Of a stretch of DNA of 64,000 bases, positions 8,667-18,283 are shown piece by piece; positions within the stretch are counted from its first letter, which is position 1, and each line of letters begins with the position of its first letter. The stretch is from CAZHFW01 sp964531675 (GTDB taxonomy: Bacteria > Planctomycetota > Phycisphaerae > Phycisphaerales > UBA1924): assembly GCA_964531675.1 (NCBI GenBank), contig CAZHFW010000020.1:1-64000 (forward strand). Reading direction: 5' to 3'. Made by a program: the position numbers and the translations under genes. The notes beneath the pieces were generated by a model. The model was given only the letters and a program-made list of their open reading frames with translations. It was not told the origin of the DNA and searched no databases.

Positions 8667-9224
8667 ATGAACTGCCCGAACCAGAACCCGCTGCCGCCGC
8701 CGCCTGATGGGCCGGGGATGACACAGTCCTGGATCGTGACCGCGTTCAACCGCATGGTGATGTCGGAGCCCTTTGAGCAGCTCGGCGTAGTGGACATCGC
8801 CAAGCGCGCGGGCGTTGGGCGTTCGACGTTCTACGAGCACTTCCGCGACAAGAATGAGCTGTTCCGCCAGGCGGTGACGCCGGTCTTGGCGCCCCTGGCG
8901 GAGTCCGCGGTCGGGCTTGGCGACCCGGCGCGGGTGCGGTGGGTCCTCGAGCACATCGCAGCCAATCGCCCCCGCTGCCGTGCGATGCTCGACAGTCCCG
9001 CCCGTTCTGAGATCGAGCACGCCCTGGCGGAACTCATCCTGGAGAGGCTCGCACCGGTCGACGGGAACCCGCCTTCCGCCCGCGATCGCCTGGATGCTGC
9101 CCGCCTCGCGGGCGCCCACATCGCGCTGCTCCGCGCCTGGCTCGATGAGCATCATCCGCTCGGCGCCGCGATGGAGGCCTCGGAGCTGATCCTGAAGAGC
9201 AGGATCGACCGCACGGGTGCGTAG
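8667..9224 (+). CDS. TetR/AcrR-family transcriptional regulator
   Basis: The product has 185 residues. The N-terminal DNA-binding domain shows the family's helix-turn-helix at about residues 38-64 (VVDIAKRAGVGRSTFYEHF followed by RDKNELF). The C-terminal ligand domain is helical and variable, so the ligand cannot be read. The first 17 residues are proline-rich; a second ATG at 8718 would remove them and is a possible alternative start. An inverted repeat overlapping its promoter and the divergent membrane-protein gene suggest a local repressor circuit. Confidence 0.88.
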   Translation: MNCPNQNPLPPPPDGPGMTQSWIVTAFNRMVMSEPFEQLGVVDIAKRAGVGRSTFYEHFRDKNELFRQAVTPVLAPLAESAVGLGDPARVRWVLEHIAANRPRCRAMLDSPARSEIEHALAELILERLAPVDGNPPSARDRLDAARLAGAHIALLRAWLDEHHPLGAAMEASELILKSRIDRTGA

Positions 9225-9275
9225 GTACACATCCAGCGCCGGTGCCGGCCTTCAACAGATGCCGTCCCAGGTCGC

Positions 9276-9797
9276 TCAGCGCAGATCGCGATAGAAGTAC
9301 GTCGTGCCGCAGAATCCGCCCGCGGGAAACAACGCAAAGTTCGGGATGTCGCCGACTTTGACCCAGCCGAGCTTGGCGTAGAGCCTCGCTGCGTCGCCGT
9401 CGGTGACCGCGTCGAGCACCAAAAGCGTGCGTCCCAGGTCCCGCGCCATGGCTTCGGCTTCCTTCATCAGGGCCGCCCCAAGCCCGCGCTTCCTGGCCCG
9501 GCTGTGCACGAGCATCTTGACCAGGTCCGCCCGGTGAGGCTGGTTGTCGGGCAGGTCCAGGATCAGATGCACCGTGCCGCAGACGCCCTGGGCGTCCTCC
9601 GCGATCAAAAGCGCCCGTCGCCCGGCCTCCACATCCGCGCCGACGCGTTTCCAGAACGTGACCGCGTGCTCACGCGTCAAGGGGAGCATGAACCCGACGG
9701 ACGCGCCGCCCCGCACGCAATCCAGCAGCACATCCGCGAGCGCCTCCACCAGCGCCGCGTCAACCCGCGTGACGCGTCGAATCGCCGGCACGCTCAT
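9276..9797 (-). CDS. GNAT-family N-acetyltransferase
   Basis: This 173-residue protein has the GNAT fold signature: a beta strand GTVHLILD, then KMLVHSRARKRGLGAALM, which contains the acetyl-CoA pyrophosphate loop, and TLLVLDAVTDGDAARLYAKLGW. The acceptor substrate is not predictable. Its ATG overlaps the stop of the upstream O-methyltransferase by four bases (ATGA), so the two are translationally coupled. Confidence 0.88.
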   Translation of the reverse strand: MSVPAIRRVTRVDAALVEALADVLLDCVRGGASVGFMLPLTREHAVTFWKRVGADVEAGRRALLIAEDAQGVCGTVHLILDLPDNQPHRADLVKMLVHSRARKRGLGAALMKEAEAMARDLGRTLLVLDAVTDGDAARLYAKLGWVKVGDIPNFALFPAGGFCGTTYFYRDLR

Positions 9798-10462
9798 CGC
9801 TTCACCCGCGCGATCGCAAAGCCGTCGTAGCCCTTGCATCCCACGGTCTGCAAAGCCGCCGCCTCGAGCCTGGGATCCGATCCCATGATCTCGAGCGCCG
9901 CACAGATGCCGCGGACGTTGGCGTCATCGGTCTTCTCGATGACCTGGCCATGACGCACCACGTTGTCGAGGATGATGAGCCCGCCGGGCCTGGTGAGCTC
10001 GATGGCCCACTTCACGTACTCGCCCGAGCTGGCCTTGTCCGCGTCGATGAACACCAGATCGAAGGGGCTGCCCGACCGAAGCCCGGGCAGCACATCGATC
10101 GCCTTTCCGACCTTCACCTCGACACAGGCATCCAAGCCCGCGGCGCGGATGTTGCGCTTGGCAACCTCGGCGTGCTTGGGCTCGAACTCGATGGTCACGA
10201 GCTTCCCCCCGGGAGCCAGGCCGCGGGCCATGCAGATCGTGCTGTAGCCCGCCAGGGTGCCGACCTCCAGCACCCGGCTCGCCCCCAGCGTCCCGACCAG
10301 AAGCCCGAGGAAACGCCCCTGCATGGGCGAGACGTGAATCTGAGGAAGCCCCGCTTCCCGGCTGGTGGCAATGGCGCTCTCCAGCACCGCGTCGGGGCCC
10401 GCGAGCTTGGCGCTCAGGAAGTCGTCCACCCGTGTCCAAACCCCGCTGGCGTCATCACCCAT
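9794..10462 (-). CDS. SAM-dependent O-methyltransferase (class I, CCoAOMT-like)
   Basis: The 222-residue protein matches the small O-methyltransferase family: SPMQGRFLGLLVG, the SAM-binding motif VLEVGTLAGYSTICMA, acidic residues in TIEFEPKHAEVA, and the metal-site motif DLVFIDADK with LILDNVVRHG. Family members methylate catechol-type hydroxyls with a divalent cation; the physiological substrate here is unknown. The start at 10462 has GGAGG upstream, and a TACGCT box lies at 10501-10506 on the minus strand. It is the first gene of a two-gene operon with the GNAT acetyltransferase. Confidence 0.9.
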   Translation of the reverse strand: MGDDASGVWTRVDDFLSAKLAGPDAVLESAIATSREAGLPQIHVSPMQGRFLGLLVGTLGASRVLEVGTLAGYSTICMARGLAPGGKLVTIEFEPKHAEVAKRNIRAAGLDACVEVKVGKAIDVLPGLRSGSPFDLVFIDADKASSGEYVKWAIELTRPGGLIILDNVVRHGQVIEKTDDANVRGICAALEIMGSDPRLEAAALQTVGCKGYDGFAIARVKR

Positions 10463-10697
10463 GGATGCCTCCAAGTCGCCAGCCCCCCGGCTGGTGGTCC
10501 AGCGTAGCCCCCGATCTCCTTGCTCCGGTGGCGGCACCTGACAGGCCCCGACGCGTCTGACTTCCCCCCGACGGATGGCGAATACCCTGCCCATGCGAGC
10601 CGCGCCGCGAAACCTTCGCTCGCGGTTCCCAAGTCAGCAGATCAGGCCATCCACCAAGGCCCCGTGGGTTGTTGTCCCGAAGATCACAGGAGTCCGC

Positions 10698-13600
10698 ATG
10701 CACGTCCGACGTTCGCCCCGCTCCGCGCCGCTGGCACTCGCTCTTCTCTCCCTCGTTGCCGGCGCCGCCCAAGGCCTCGACGACGCGCCGGTCCAAGGCT
10801 ACTACCGCTTCCCCACCATCCACGGCGACACGATCGTCTTCAGCGCCGAGAGCGACCTCTGGAAGGTCAGCACCTCGGGAGGTCAGGCGACCCGTCTGAC
10901 CGCGTACCAGAGCAACGCGTCGTACGCCCGCTTCAGCCCCGATGGAAAGTGGCTCGCCTTCACGAGCAACTACGAAGGCAACAACGACGTCTCGGTCATG
11001 CCCGCCTCGGGCGGCGTCGCGACCAGGCTCACCTTCCACCCCGCCAACGATCTGGTCGTCGGCTGGACGCCCGACTCCTCCAGCATCGTCTTCCGCTCGC
11101 CGCGACTGGCGCCGCAGCGCGACCCTTCGCTCTTCACGGTTCCTGTGTCCGGAGGCCCGACCTCCCGCGTGAACATTGGCGTGGGCGCTCTGGCCGCCTT
11201 CAGCGCCGACGGCAAGACCATCGCGTACAACCGCTGGTCCACCGAGTTCCGCACCTGGAAGCGCTACCGCGGCGGCACCGCTCCCGATCTCTGGATCGGC
11301 CAGCTCGACAAGCCCGAGACCATCAAGAAGCTCACGACGTGGGTCGGCACCGATGACTTCCCCATGTTCGTCGGCGCACGCGTCTTCTTCCTCTCCGACC
11401 GTGACGGGCGCAGCAACATCTGGTCCTGCAACCCCGACGGCAGCGACCTGAAGCAGCACACCTTCCACAAGGACTTCGACGCCCGCTGGCCCGACAACGA
11501 CGACGGCGCGGGCGAGAAGGGCTCCATCGTCTACATGCTCGGCGCCGACATCTGGCGTCTGGACCTGGCTTCAGGCAAAGACGCCAAGGTCGAGATCACC
11601 CTCCCCTCCGACCGCTTCTTCCTCAGGCCCAAGACCGAAGGAATCACCGAGCACATCGATCGCTACGACGTCAACAACGAGGGCACGCGCGTCGCGGTCG
11701 AAGGCCGTGGACAGGTCTTCGTGAGCCCCACCAAGCCCGGCCGCACCATCGAGATCGCCCGCGACCCGAGCGTCCGCGATCGCTCCGCCACCCTCTCGCC
11801 CGATGGCCGCCTGGTCGCGTTCATCACCGACCAGACCGGCAATCAGGAACTCGCGCTGGCCGATGTTCCCGCCGCGGGTTCCAACGCACCCGAATCAGCC
11901 AAGGCCGACAAGGACGACAAGAACGACAAGCACTCCAAGTCAGGCAAAGCCTCCATCCCGTCGGTCGGCGCTCGCAAGATCCTGACCTCCGACGGCAAGG
12001 GCTGGATCTTCGATCCCGTCTGGTCTCCCGACGGCAGCAAGATCGCCTACTCCGACATGACCTTCCAGCTCCACCTCGTGGACGTCGCCTCGGGCGAGAA
12101 CAAGGTCATCGACAAGGCCAAGGGCTGGGAGATCCACGAGTACAGCTTCTCCCCCGATTCCAAGTGGATCGCCTACACCATGCCCGGCGTGCTCGACGAT
12201 GGCCGTGCATCCAACCGCAACGAGCTCAAGCTCTACAGCCTCGAACAAGGCAAAAGCTGGTCGGTCTCCACGCCCTTCGCCTCCGACTTCTCGCCCACGT
12301 GGGACCCCAAGGGTCGTTACCTCTACTTCCTCTCCAACCGCACGTTCGATCCCGTCATCGATCAGAACGAGCTCAACTTCATCGTGATGAACACGACCAA
12401 GCTCTACGCCCTGATCCTGAAGGATGGCGACCTCTCGCCCTTTGCGCCGCAGGAACTGCTCGACGCCCGCGAGCATCGCGAGAAGCAGGCCAAGGAAGCC
12501 GCCGGCGCCGAAAAGGAAGAGAAGGCCGCCAAGTCCGACGCCAAGAAGGACGCGGAGGCCGAAGACGATTCCGACGAGCCCGTTGAAGTCAAGATCGACA
12601 CCGCGGGCCTGGCCTCGCGCGTCGTCGAGTTCCCGATCGAAGCGGGCAACTACCGCGCCCTCAATGCGGTCGATGGCAAGGTCCTGTACCTGAGCGTGCC
12701 CGTCGAAGGCGTCATCGCCAGCGACGAAATCGGAGGCGAGGACGCGAACCCCAAGAACTCCCTCCACGCCTTCACCTTCGCGTCTCGCAAGAGCGAGCCT
12801 TTCATCGAATCGATCCGCGACTTCACCCTCAGCCCCGACGGCAGCAAGATCGCCTGGCGCGTGAAGGACGAAATCCTCGTCGCCGGAACCGACGCCAAGC
12901 CCGACGAAGGCAAGGACAAGAGCGAGGCCGAAAAGACCGCGGTCGACACGCGTCAGCTCAAGACCACCGTCGTCCCGGCCGCCGAGTGGAAGCAGATCTT
13001 CTGGGAAGCCTGGCGTCTGGAGCGTGACTTCTACTGGACGCCCGACATGGCCCAGCTCGACTGGAAGGCCATCGGCGATCAGTACGCAGCGCTCCTGCCC
13101 CGCATCGGCGCTCGCCAGGAGCTCAACGACCTGATCGGCCAGCTCATCGCCGAACTCGGAACCAGCCACACCTACGTCTGGGGAGGCGACGTCGCCCCGG
13201 GTCGCAAGCCGGTGCCCTCGGGCTCGCTTGGCGCTTCACTCGCGCCGGATGCCGCCTCGGGCGCGTGGCGCGTCACGCGCATCCTGCGCCCCGAGAACTT
13301 CGAGACCGACATCATCTCGCCCCTGGTTCAGTCGCACGTCAACGCCAAGGACGGCGACTATCTCTGGTCGATCGACGGCGTCCCCACCGACGCCAAGGCC
13401 GACATCTACAAGCTGCTCAACGGCAAGGCCGGCCAGCAGGTCATCCTGAACATCGGCTCCAAGGCCGACAAGTCCGACGCCCGCGATGTGCAAATCGAAG
13501 CCCTCGCGGGAGAGGCGGAGAACGAGCTGGCCTACGCCGACTGGTGCCGCACGCGTCGGGAGTATGTCGACCAGAAGACCCAGGGCCGCGTCGGATACTT

Positions 13601-14219
13601 CCACATGCCCGACATGGGCGCGCCGGGCCTCATTAAGTTCGTCAAGGGCTTCTACCCGCAGGTCGGCAAGCAGGCCCTGATCGTCGACGATCGCTACAAC
13701 GGCGGCGGATACGTCTCCCAGATGGTCATCAACCGCCTCCGCAACGCCCTCATCGCGTTCGGCACCTCGCGCTACGGCCCCTGGGACACCTACCCCACCA
13801 ACGCCCTCCGCGGCCCGCGCTGCGTCCTCATCAACTACGACGCCGGATCCGACGGCGACATCTTCCCCAACTCCTTCCGCGCCGCCGGACTCGGCCCGGT
13901 CATCGGCACCCGCACCTGGGGCGGCGTCGTCGGCATTCGGGGCGACAAGAAGTTCATCGACGGCGGCCTCTCGACCCAGCCCGAGTTCTCCTGGCTCGAC
14001 CCCAACCACGGGTGGACCATCGAGAACCACGGCATCGACCCCGACATCGAGATCGACAACTCGCCCGCCGATGAAGTCGCCGGCCGAGACACCCAGCTCG
14101 ATCGCGCCATCGAGGAAATGGAAAAGGCCCTCAAGGCCAAGCCCGTCCCGCCGGTCACCACGCCCCCCGCTCCCGACAAGCGCCCGCACGGCGGCGGCGA
14201 GTGGCTCAAGAAGCCCTGA
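10698..14219 (+). CDS. Secreted tricorn-type protease (peptidase family S41)
   Basis: This 1173-residue protein starts with a signal peptide (to about residue 27) after the Shine-Dalgarno AGGAG. Two WD40-like beta-propeller regions follow, with repeats such as YARFSPDGKWLAFTSN and FSPDSKWIAYTM. After them come a core domain, a PDZ-like domain (about 835-935) and a C-terminal S41 domain. The tricorn catalytic tetrad is visible as Ser823-His824 (TSHTYVWGG), nucleophile Ser1051 (DAGSDGD) and Glu1109 (TIENHG). Archaeal tricorn degrades peptides released by the proteasome; the signal peptide here indicates a role outside the cytoplasm. Two charged linkers rich in Lys, Asp and Glu (about residues 396-415 and 595-635) interrupt the propellers. 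A second possible start at 10593 would bury the signal peptide. Confidence 0.93.
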   Translation: MHVRRSPRSAPLALALLSLVAGAAQGLDDAPVQGYYRFPTIHGDTIVFSAESDLWKVSTSGGQATRLTAYQSNASYARFSPDGKWLAFTSNYEGNNDVSVMPASGGVATRLTFHPANDLVVGWTPDSSSIVFRSPRLAPQRDPSLFTVPVSGGPTSRVNIGVGALAAFSADGKTIAYNRWSTEFRTWKRYRGGTAPDLWIGQLDKPETIKKLTTWVGTDDFPMFVGARVFFLSDRDGRSNIWSCNPDGSDLKQHTFHKDFDARWPDNDDGAGEKGSIVYMLGADIWRLDLASGKDAKVEITLPSDRFFLRPKTEGITEHIDRYDVNNEGTRVAVEGRGQVFVSPTKPGRTIEIARDPSVRDRSATLSPDGRLVAFITDQTGNQELALADVPAAGSNAPESAKADKDDKNDKHSKSGKASIPSVGARKILTSDGKGWIFDPVWSPDGSKIAYSDMTFQLHLVDVASGENKVIDKAKGWEIHEYSFSPDSKWIAYTMPGVLDDGRASNRNELKLYSLEQGKSWSVSTPFASDFSPTWDPKGRYLYFLSNRTFDPVIDQNELNFIVMNTTKLYALILKDGDLSPFAPQELLDAREHREKQAKEAAGAEKEEKAAKSDAKKDAEAEDDSDEPVEVKIDTAGLASRVVEFPIEAGNYRALNAVDGKVLYLSVPVEGVIASDEIGGEDANPKNSLHAFTFASRKSEPFIESIRDFTLSPDGSKIAWRVKDEILVAGTDAKPDEGKDKSEAEKTAVDTRQLKTTVVPAAEWKQIFWEAWRLERDFYWTPDMAQLDWKAIGDQYAALLPRIGARQELNDLIGQLIAELGTSHTYVWGGDVAPGRKPVPSGSLGASLAPDAASGAWRVTRILRPENFETDIISPLVQSHVNAKDGDYLWSIDGVPTDAKADIYKLLNGKAGQQVILNIGSKADKSDARDVQIEALAGEAENELAYADWCRTRREYVDQKTQGRVGYFHMPDMGAPGLIKFVKGFYPQVGKQALIVDDRYNGGGYVSQMVINRLRNALIAFGTSRYGPWDTYPTNALRGPRCVLINYDAGSDGDIFPNSFRAAGLGPVIGTRTWGGVVGIRGDKKFIDGGLSTQPEFSWLDPNHGWTIENHGIDPDIEIDNSPADEVAGRDTQLDRAIEEMEKALKAKPVPPVTTPPAPDKRPHGGGEWLKKP

Positions 14220-14244
14220 ACCGATCTGATTCCTTGGCCCTCCA

Positions 14245-14270
14245 GGGGCGGCCCGGCGCCGCCCCTTTTT
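14245..14270 (+). terminator. Intrinsic terminator after the tricorn gene
   Basis: The stem GGGGCGGC (14245-14252) pairs with GCCGCCCC (14258-14265), loop CCGGC, followed directly by five T. Confidence 0.9.
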
Positions 14271-14299
14271 CATGCGCCCACCGAAACTCCCGACGCCTG

Positions 14300-14305
14300 T
14301 ATCCT
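14300..14305 (+). promoter_or_regulatory. Candidate -10 box of the amidase gene (TATCCT)
   Basis: TATCCT ends six bases before the ATG at 14312, just after the upstream terminator. No Shine-Dalgarno is present. Confidence 0.45.
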
Positions 14306-14311
14306 GCGCTC

Positions 14312-15343
14312 ATGACCGCGCTCTCCCCACGATCCGCGCTGCTCGGCGTATTGCTGACGCTGCTCTGCACGCTCACAGGCTGCGCCGCCCGCCCGGGCTC
14401 GGAGCTCAAACGCACAGGCGATGAGATCGTGATCGCGGGCCGCCTCTTCCACACCGGCGCTCCGGTTGTGCTCTGGTCCGATCCGGGGGGCTACGACGCC
14501 TATCGCACCGAACGCCGCTTCGTCCCCTTCCAGGATGCGGGCTGGGACAAGTCCAAAGACGCGCTGGCCGAACCCGCCCGCTTCAACCTCCGCTTCCAGC
14601 GCTCCACGCCCGACGCGTACACGCCCGACCAGCTCGATCAGGTCCGAGGCGGCGGCTGGGACCTCGAGCTCCTCCGCTCCAAGGTCGATCAGTTCGTCAT
14701 CCACTACGACGTCTGCGGCACCTCACGCACCTGCTTCCGCGTCCTGCACGACATGCGCGGACTTTCCATCCACTTCATGCTCGATCTCGACGGCACCATC
14801 TACCAGACGCTCGACGTCAAGGAACGCGCCTGGCACGCCACCATCGCCAACGATCGCTCCATCGGCGTCGAGATCGCCAACATCGGCGCGTATCCCCCGG
14901 ACAAAGCAAATCCGCTCGCCGAGTGGTACGCGCCGGAGCTCGCGCCCGATGGCTCCATCCGGCGCACCCGCGTCACGATCCCCGCAAGACTCGACGGCGG
15001 AGGCGTGCGCACGCCCGACTTTGCCGGCTTCACCGCCAGGCCCGCGCCGATAACAGGCGAAATCCAGCATCAGATGCTGGTCATGTACGACCTCACGCCC
15101 CAGCAGTACGACTCGCTCGTCAAACTCACCGCGACCCTTTGCCGCGTGCTTCCGGGCATCAAGCCAACCTACCCGACCGACGCGCAGGGCACGCTCGTCC
15201 CGCACGCGCTCAGCGCCGATGAGTGGAAGGCCTACCAGGGCGTTCTGGGCCACTACCACATCCAGGAGAACAAGACCGACCCGGGCCCCGCGTTCAACTG
15301 GCCCGAATACATGGCCCGCGTGCGACGCGAACTTGACCGCTGA
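14312..15343 (+). CDS. N-acetylmuramoyl-L-alanine amidase lipoprotein
   Basis: The 343-residue product carries a lipoprotein signal peptide with lipobox LTGC (lipid on Cys24). The amidase_2 domain follows: VIHYDVCG gives zinc ligand His131, WHATIAN gives His175, and HYHIQENKTDPGPAFNW near the end gives the third ligand region and the general acid. Such enzymes cleave the amide bond between muramic acid and the stem peptide. The lipid anchor and the activity suggest a role in peptidoglycan recycling or remodelling at the periplasmic side of a membrane. It converges closely with the glycosyltransferase gene, with only three bases between the stops. Confidence 0.9.
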   Translation: MTALSPRSALLGVLLTLLCTLTGCAARPGSELKRTGDEIVIAGRLFHTGAPVVLWSDPGGYDAYRTERRFVPFQDAGWDKSKDALAEPARFNLRFQRSTPDAYTPDQLDQVRGGGWDLELLRSKVDQFVIHYDVCGTSRTCFRVLHDMRGLSIHFMLDLDGTIYQTLDVKERAWHATIANDRSIGVEIANIGAYPPDKANPLAEWYAPELAPDGSIRRTRVTIPARLDGGGVRTPDFAGFTARPAPITGEIQHQMLVMYDLTPQQYDSLVKLTATLCRVLPGIKPTYPTDAQGTLVPHALSADEWKAYQGVLGHYHIQENKTDPGPAFNWPEYMARVRRELDR

Positions 15344-15346
15344 GAC

Positions 15347-17056
15347 TCAGCGCGTGATCTTGAACGCGCCGACCTCGACGCGGTTGTTGTCGGTGATGAA
15401 CTTGCTCGCCAGCGGAATTCGCTCGAGCCTGAAGCCCGCCTTCTTCAGGCACGCCTCCGCGGTCTCATCCGCCATCCCCGGCGCCTGCGTAAGCCTCAGG
15501 AGCATCACGACCCGCTCGCCTTTTTCGACCGCAGTCCGAACATCGGCGAGCGTCTCAGGTCCCACGTAGCGGAGCCCGGGCCTTGGCGTTTGGTCGCCGA
15601 TGACGACGCCAGGCACGCGTGCGCCCGCGTAGAAGTCCACCGCGGGCGTCCAGAACTCAAACGCATAGAGGCGAGCATCGCTGGCCCCGGGCGTCGCGCG
15701 AATCTCCCGCACCATCGCGCGAGGCGAACGCGCCGGCAGATACCGCTCCATCAGGAATCCATACCACACGCCCTGTCCGATCGCGAGCAAGGCCGCTGCA
15801 CCGGCAATCACTCCCGCGGACCTGCGCAAACCCCGGAAGTCGCGCACCGCAAACGCCATCCAGAGCCCGCCCAGCATCGCCAGCGCGGGCCACATGGGCG
15901 TGAGATACCGCGGCACACCCTTCCCGAGCACGCTGAACGCGACGAACGACGTCAGAATCCACGCGACCACCACCATCCAGCCCGGGGTCCACCACCCGCC
16001 AAGCTTCTTGCGGTCCTTCAGGAGCCAGATCACCGCGATCAGCGCCGCCGCCGAACCGAGCCCGACGCCGAACGCCATCGCCTCCAGGTTGTTCACGGGC
16101 GCTTCGGGCACGAAGAGCCTGAGATTGTCCGTCGCTTCTTCCCCGACCAGCGCACTGAGCTTGGCTTGCCCGATCCGCTCCTTCACCAGCGCCGACCATC
16201 CCCACAGCGCCAGCGCCCCCGCGCCGAGCACGCCCACCGGATGGGTCTTGCTCATCGTCCAGAAAGCTGCCCAGCCTCGTGAACGCCTCGGATCTGGCCC
16301 CGAACGCTCAGGCCTCGTCGCCGCCCAGGCCAGCGGGCCCGCATAGCACGCCAGCGCGATCGTCAGCAGCGCCGGAGGCCCCTTGGTCAACGCCGCGACA
16401 ACCGTCGCCAGCGCCGCCACCACCACCCACAGCACATGCGTGCGCCCCGTGACCAGCGCATGCCTCCACGACTTCACCACGCCCAGCAGCGCCAGGAGCG
16501 TCGAAGGCACGAGCAGAATGTCAAGCTCGCCAATCCGGCTCGAACGAACGTACAGCACACCCCCGACCAGGAAGAGCCCCGCCCACCACGCCGCGTGATC
16601 GGCCATCTCTTCCCGAGCCGCGTCCTCCACGAGCCCCGCCGAATCCACCGAACTCGACCGAGGCCAGACGCGAAAGAGCTTCCGCGCCAAGACGAACGTG
16701 AGGATCACGCCCAGGGTCCCCGCGATCGCCGCGGTGAGTCTCAGGTGGAGCTCGCTGACCTGTCCATCTCCAAAGAGCCCGGTGAGCCGCGCCAGCGCAA
16801 GCTCGCACCAGTACACGACCGGAGGCTTGGCCAGGTAAGGCTCGCCGTGCAACGTGGGAAGAACCAGCGCCCCGAGGCCTTCGGTTGCGACCCGCTCCTG
16901 CATCTGCCGTGCGACCAAGCACCGCATGGCCTCTTGCCAGTTGGTGAGGCCATGCACCGTGAGCCCCGGGATGTACGTCAACAGCGCCACCGCGACAAGG
17001 ATCGCAAGATCCCGCTTGGGTGAGCGACGACGCAGGCCTGGGTCCGGAGTGGTCAT
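15347..17056 (-). CDS. ArnT/PMT-type membrane glycosyltransferase
   Basis: This 569-residue protein has about 11-12 hydrophobic segments. After the first membrane helix comes NWQEAMRCL, then GEPYLAKPPVVYW, which matches the substrate-loop motif of the PMT_2/ArnT superfamily of polyprenyl-phosphate-sugar transferases. The C-terminal part is soluble and probably extracytoplasmic. Acceptor and sugar donor cannot be read. TACGCT lies seven bases before the ATG, so it may have its own promoter even though it lies 30 bases after pgk on the same strand. Confidence 0.82.
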   Translation of the reverse strand: MTTPDPGLRRRSPKRDLAILVAVALLTYIPGLTVHGLTNWQEAMRCLVARQMQERVATEGLGALVLPTLHGEPYLAKPPVVYWCELALARLTGLFGDGQVSELHLRLTAAIAGTLGVILTFVLARKLFRVWPRSSSVDSAGLVEDAAREEMADHAAWWAGLFLVGGVLYVRSSRIGELDILLVPSTLLALLGVVKSWRHALVTGRTHVLWVVVAALATVVAALTKGPPALLTIALACYAGPLAWAATRPERSGPDPRRSRGWAAFWTMSKTHPVGVLGAGALALWGWSALVKERIGQAKLSALVGEEATDNLRLFVPEAPVNNLEAMAFGVGLGSAAALIAVIWLLKDRKKLGGWWTPGWMVVVAWILTSFVAFSVLGKGVPRYLTPMWPALAMLGGLWMAFAVRDFRGLRRSAGVIAGAAALLAIGQGVWYGFLMERYLPARSPRAMVREIRATPGASDARLYAFEFWTPAVDFYAGARVPGVVIGDQTPRPGLRYVGPETLADVRTAVEKGERVVMLLRLTQAPGMADETAEACLKKAGFRLERIPLASKFITDNNRVEVGAFKITR

Positions 17057-17063
17057 CGCGCTC

Positions 17064-17069
17064 AGCGTA
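17064..17069 (-). promoter_or_regulatory. Candidate -10 box of the PMT-type gene (TACGCT)
   Basis: TACGCT on the minus strand ends seven bases before the ATG at 17056, in the gap between pgk and this gene. Confidence 0.4.
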
Positions 17070-17086
17070 ACCGAGACCAGCCCGGG

Positions 17087-18283
17087 TCAGGCGTTGTCCA
17101 GCACGTCGACGCTCTCGAACTTCTTGCCTTCGAGCATTTCCAGGCTGGCGCCGCCGCCGGTGGAGACGTGGCTCATCTTCTCGGCCATCCCGACCTTCTC
17201 GACGGCGCTGGCGGTGTCGCCGCCGCCGACGATGCTGGTCGCGCCCGCCTTGGTCGCGTCCACGATCGCCTTGGCGACCGCGTCCGTGCCTGGGCGGAAC
17301 AGATCGAACTCGAACACGCCCATCGGGCCGTTCCACACGATCGTCTTGGCCTTGCGCAGCACATCGCCGAACTTGGCCTGCGTCTTGGGGCCGATGTCCA
17401 GTCCCATGAACCCCGCGGGGATCGAGCCGTCAACGGTCTTCACCGTCGCGGGCTTCTCCGCGAACTCATTGGCGACGACGTGATCCACCGGCAGGTGGAT
17501 CTCGCAGCCCGCCTTGGCCGCGAGCTCCATCGCCCGCTTGGCGTCGTCCAGACGATCGGCCTCGACCTTGCTCGAGCCGACGTCAACGCCCTTGGCCTTG
17601 AGGAAGGTGTACGCCATCGCGCCGCCGACGACGATCGCGCTGCTCTTGGGGACCAGGTTCTCGATCGCCGCCATCTTGTCGGAGACCTTCGAACCGCCCA
17701 GCACGACCACGAAGGGCTTGGAGGGGTGGCCCAGCGCGTCGGAGAGATACTTGATCTCCTTCTCGACCAGGAAGCCCGAGACCTTCGGGCCGTTGACCGC
17801 CTTGGCGACCGCGACCATGGACGCATCGGGGCGGTGGCACGTGCCGAAGGCGTCGTTGACGTAGACATCGGCGTACGCCGCGAGCTTGGCCGCGAAGGCG
17901 GGATCGCCCTTCTTTTCGCCCTTGTGGTGGCGCAGGTTCTCGAGGAGGATCACCTCGCCGTTCTTCATCTTGGCGACCGCGTCGCCCGCGGTGGTGCAAT
18001 CGGTGGACGGGAACGCGACAGGCTTGCCCAGGATCTCGCTGAGCCGCTTGGCGCAGGGGGCCAGCGACGAGTCGGCCTCATAGCCCTTGCCTTCCGGACG
18101 GCCCAGGTGCGAGCACAGGATCGCCTTGCCGCCGCGATCAATGACGCTCTTGATCGTGGGCAACGCCGCGCGAATCCGGCGGTCATCATCGATCACGCCG
18201 TTCTCGATCGGCACGTTGAAATCCACACGGATGAGCACGCGCTTCCCAGCGACGTCGACGGCTGCGATGGTCTTCTTGGCCAT
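17087..18283 (-). CDS. pgk: Phosphoglycerate kinase
   Basis: This enzyme converts 1,3-bisphosphoglycerate and ADP to 3-phosphoglycerate and ATP. The 398-residue length is normal. Substrate motifs RVDFNVP and SHLGRPEG lie at the N-terminus, LLENLRHHKGE and VNDAFGTCHR follow, and the nucleotide domain has VVVLGGSKVSDK, VWNGPMGVFE, GGGDTASA and STGGGASLE. The start MAKKTIAAVDV at 18283 agrees with the family. It may be co-transcribed with the PMT-type gene downstream. Glycolytic gap is separate, at 1.7 kb. Confidence 0.97.
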   Translation of the reverse strand: MAKKTIAAVDVAGKRVLIRVDFNVPIENGVIDDDRRIRAALPTIKSVIDRGGKAILCSHLGRPEGKGYEADSSLAPCAKRLSEILGKPVAFPSTDCTTAGDAVAKMKNGEVILLENLRHHKGEKKGDPAFAAKLAAYADVYVNDAFGTCHRPDASMVAVAKAVNGPKVSGFLVEKEIKYLSDALGHPSKPFVVVLGGSKVSDKMAAIENLVPKSSAIVVGGAMAYTFLKAKGVDVGSSKVEADRLDDAKRAMELAAKAGCEIHLPVDHVVANEFAEKPATVKTVDGSIPAGFMGLDIGPKTQAKFGDVLRKAKTIVWNGPMGVFEFDLFRPGTDAVAKAIVDATKAGATSIVGGGDTASAVEKVGMAEKMSHVSTGGGASLEMLEGKKFESVDVLDNA

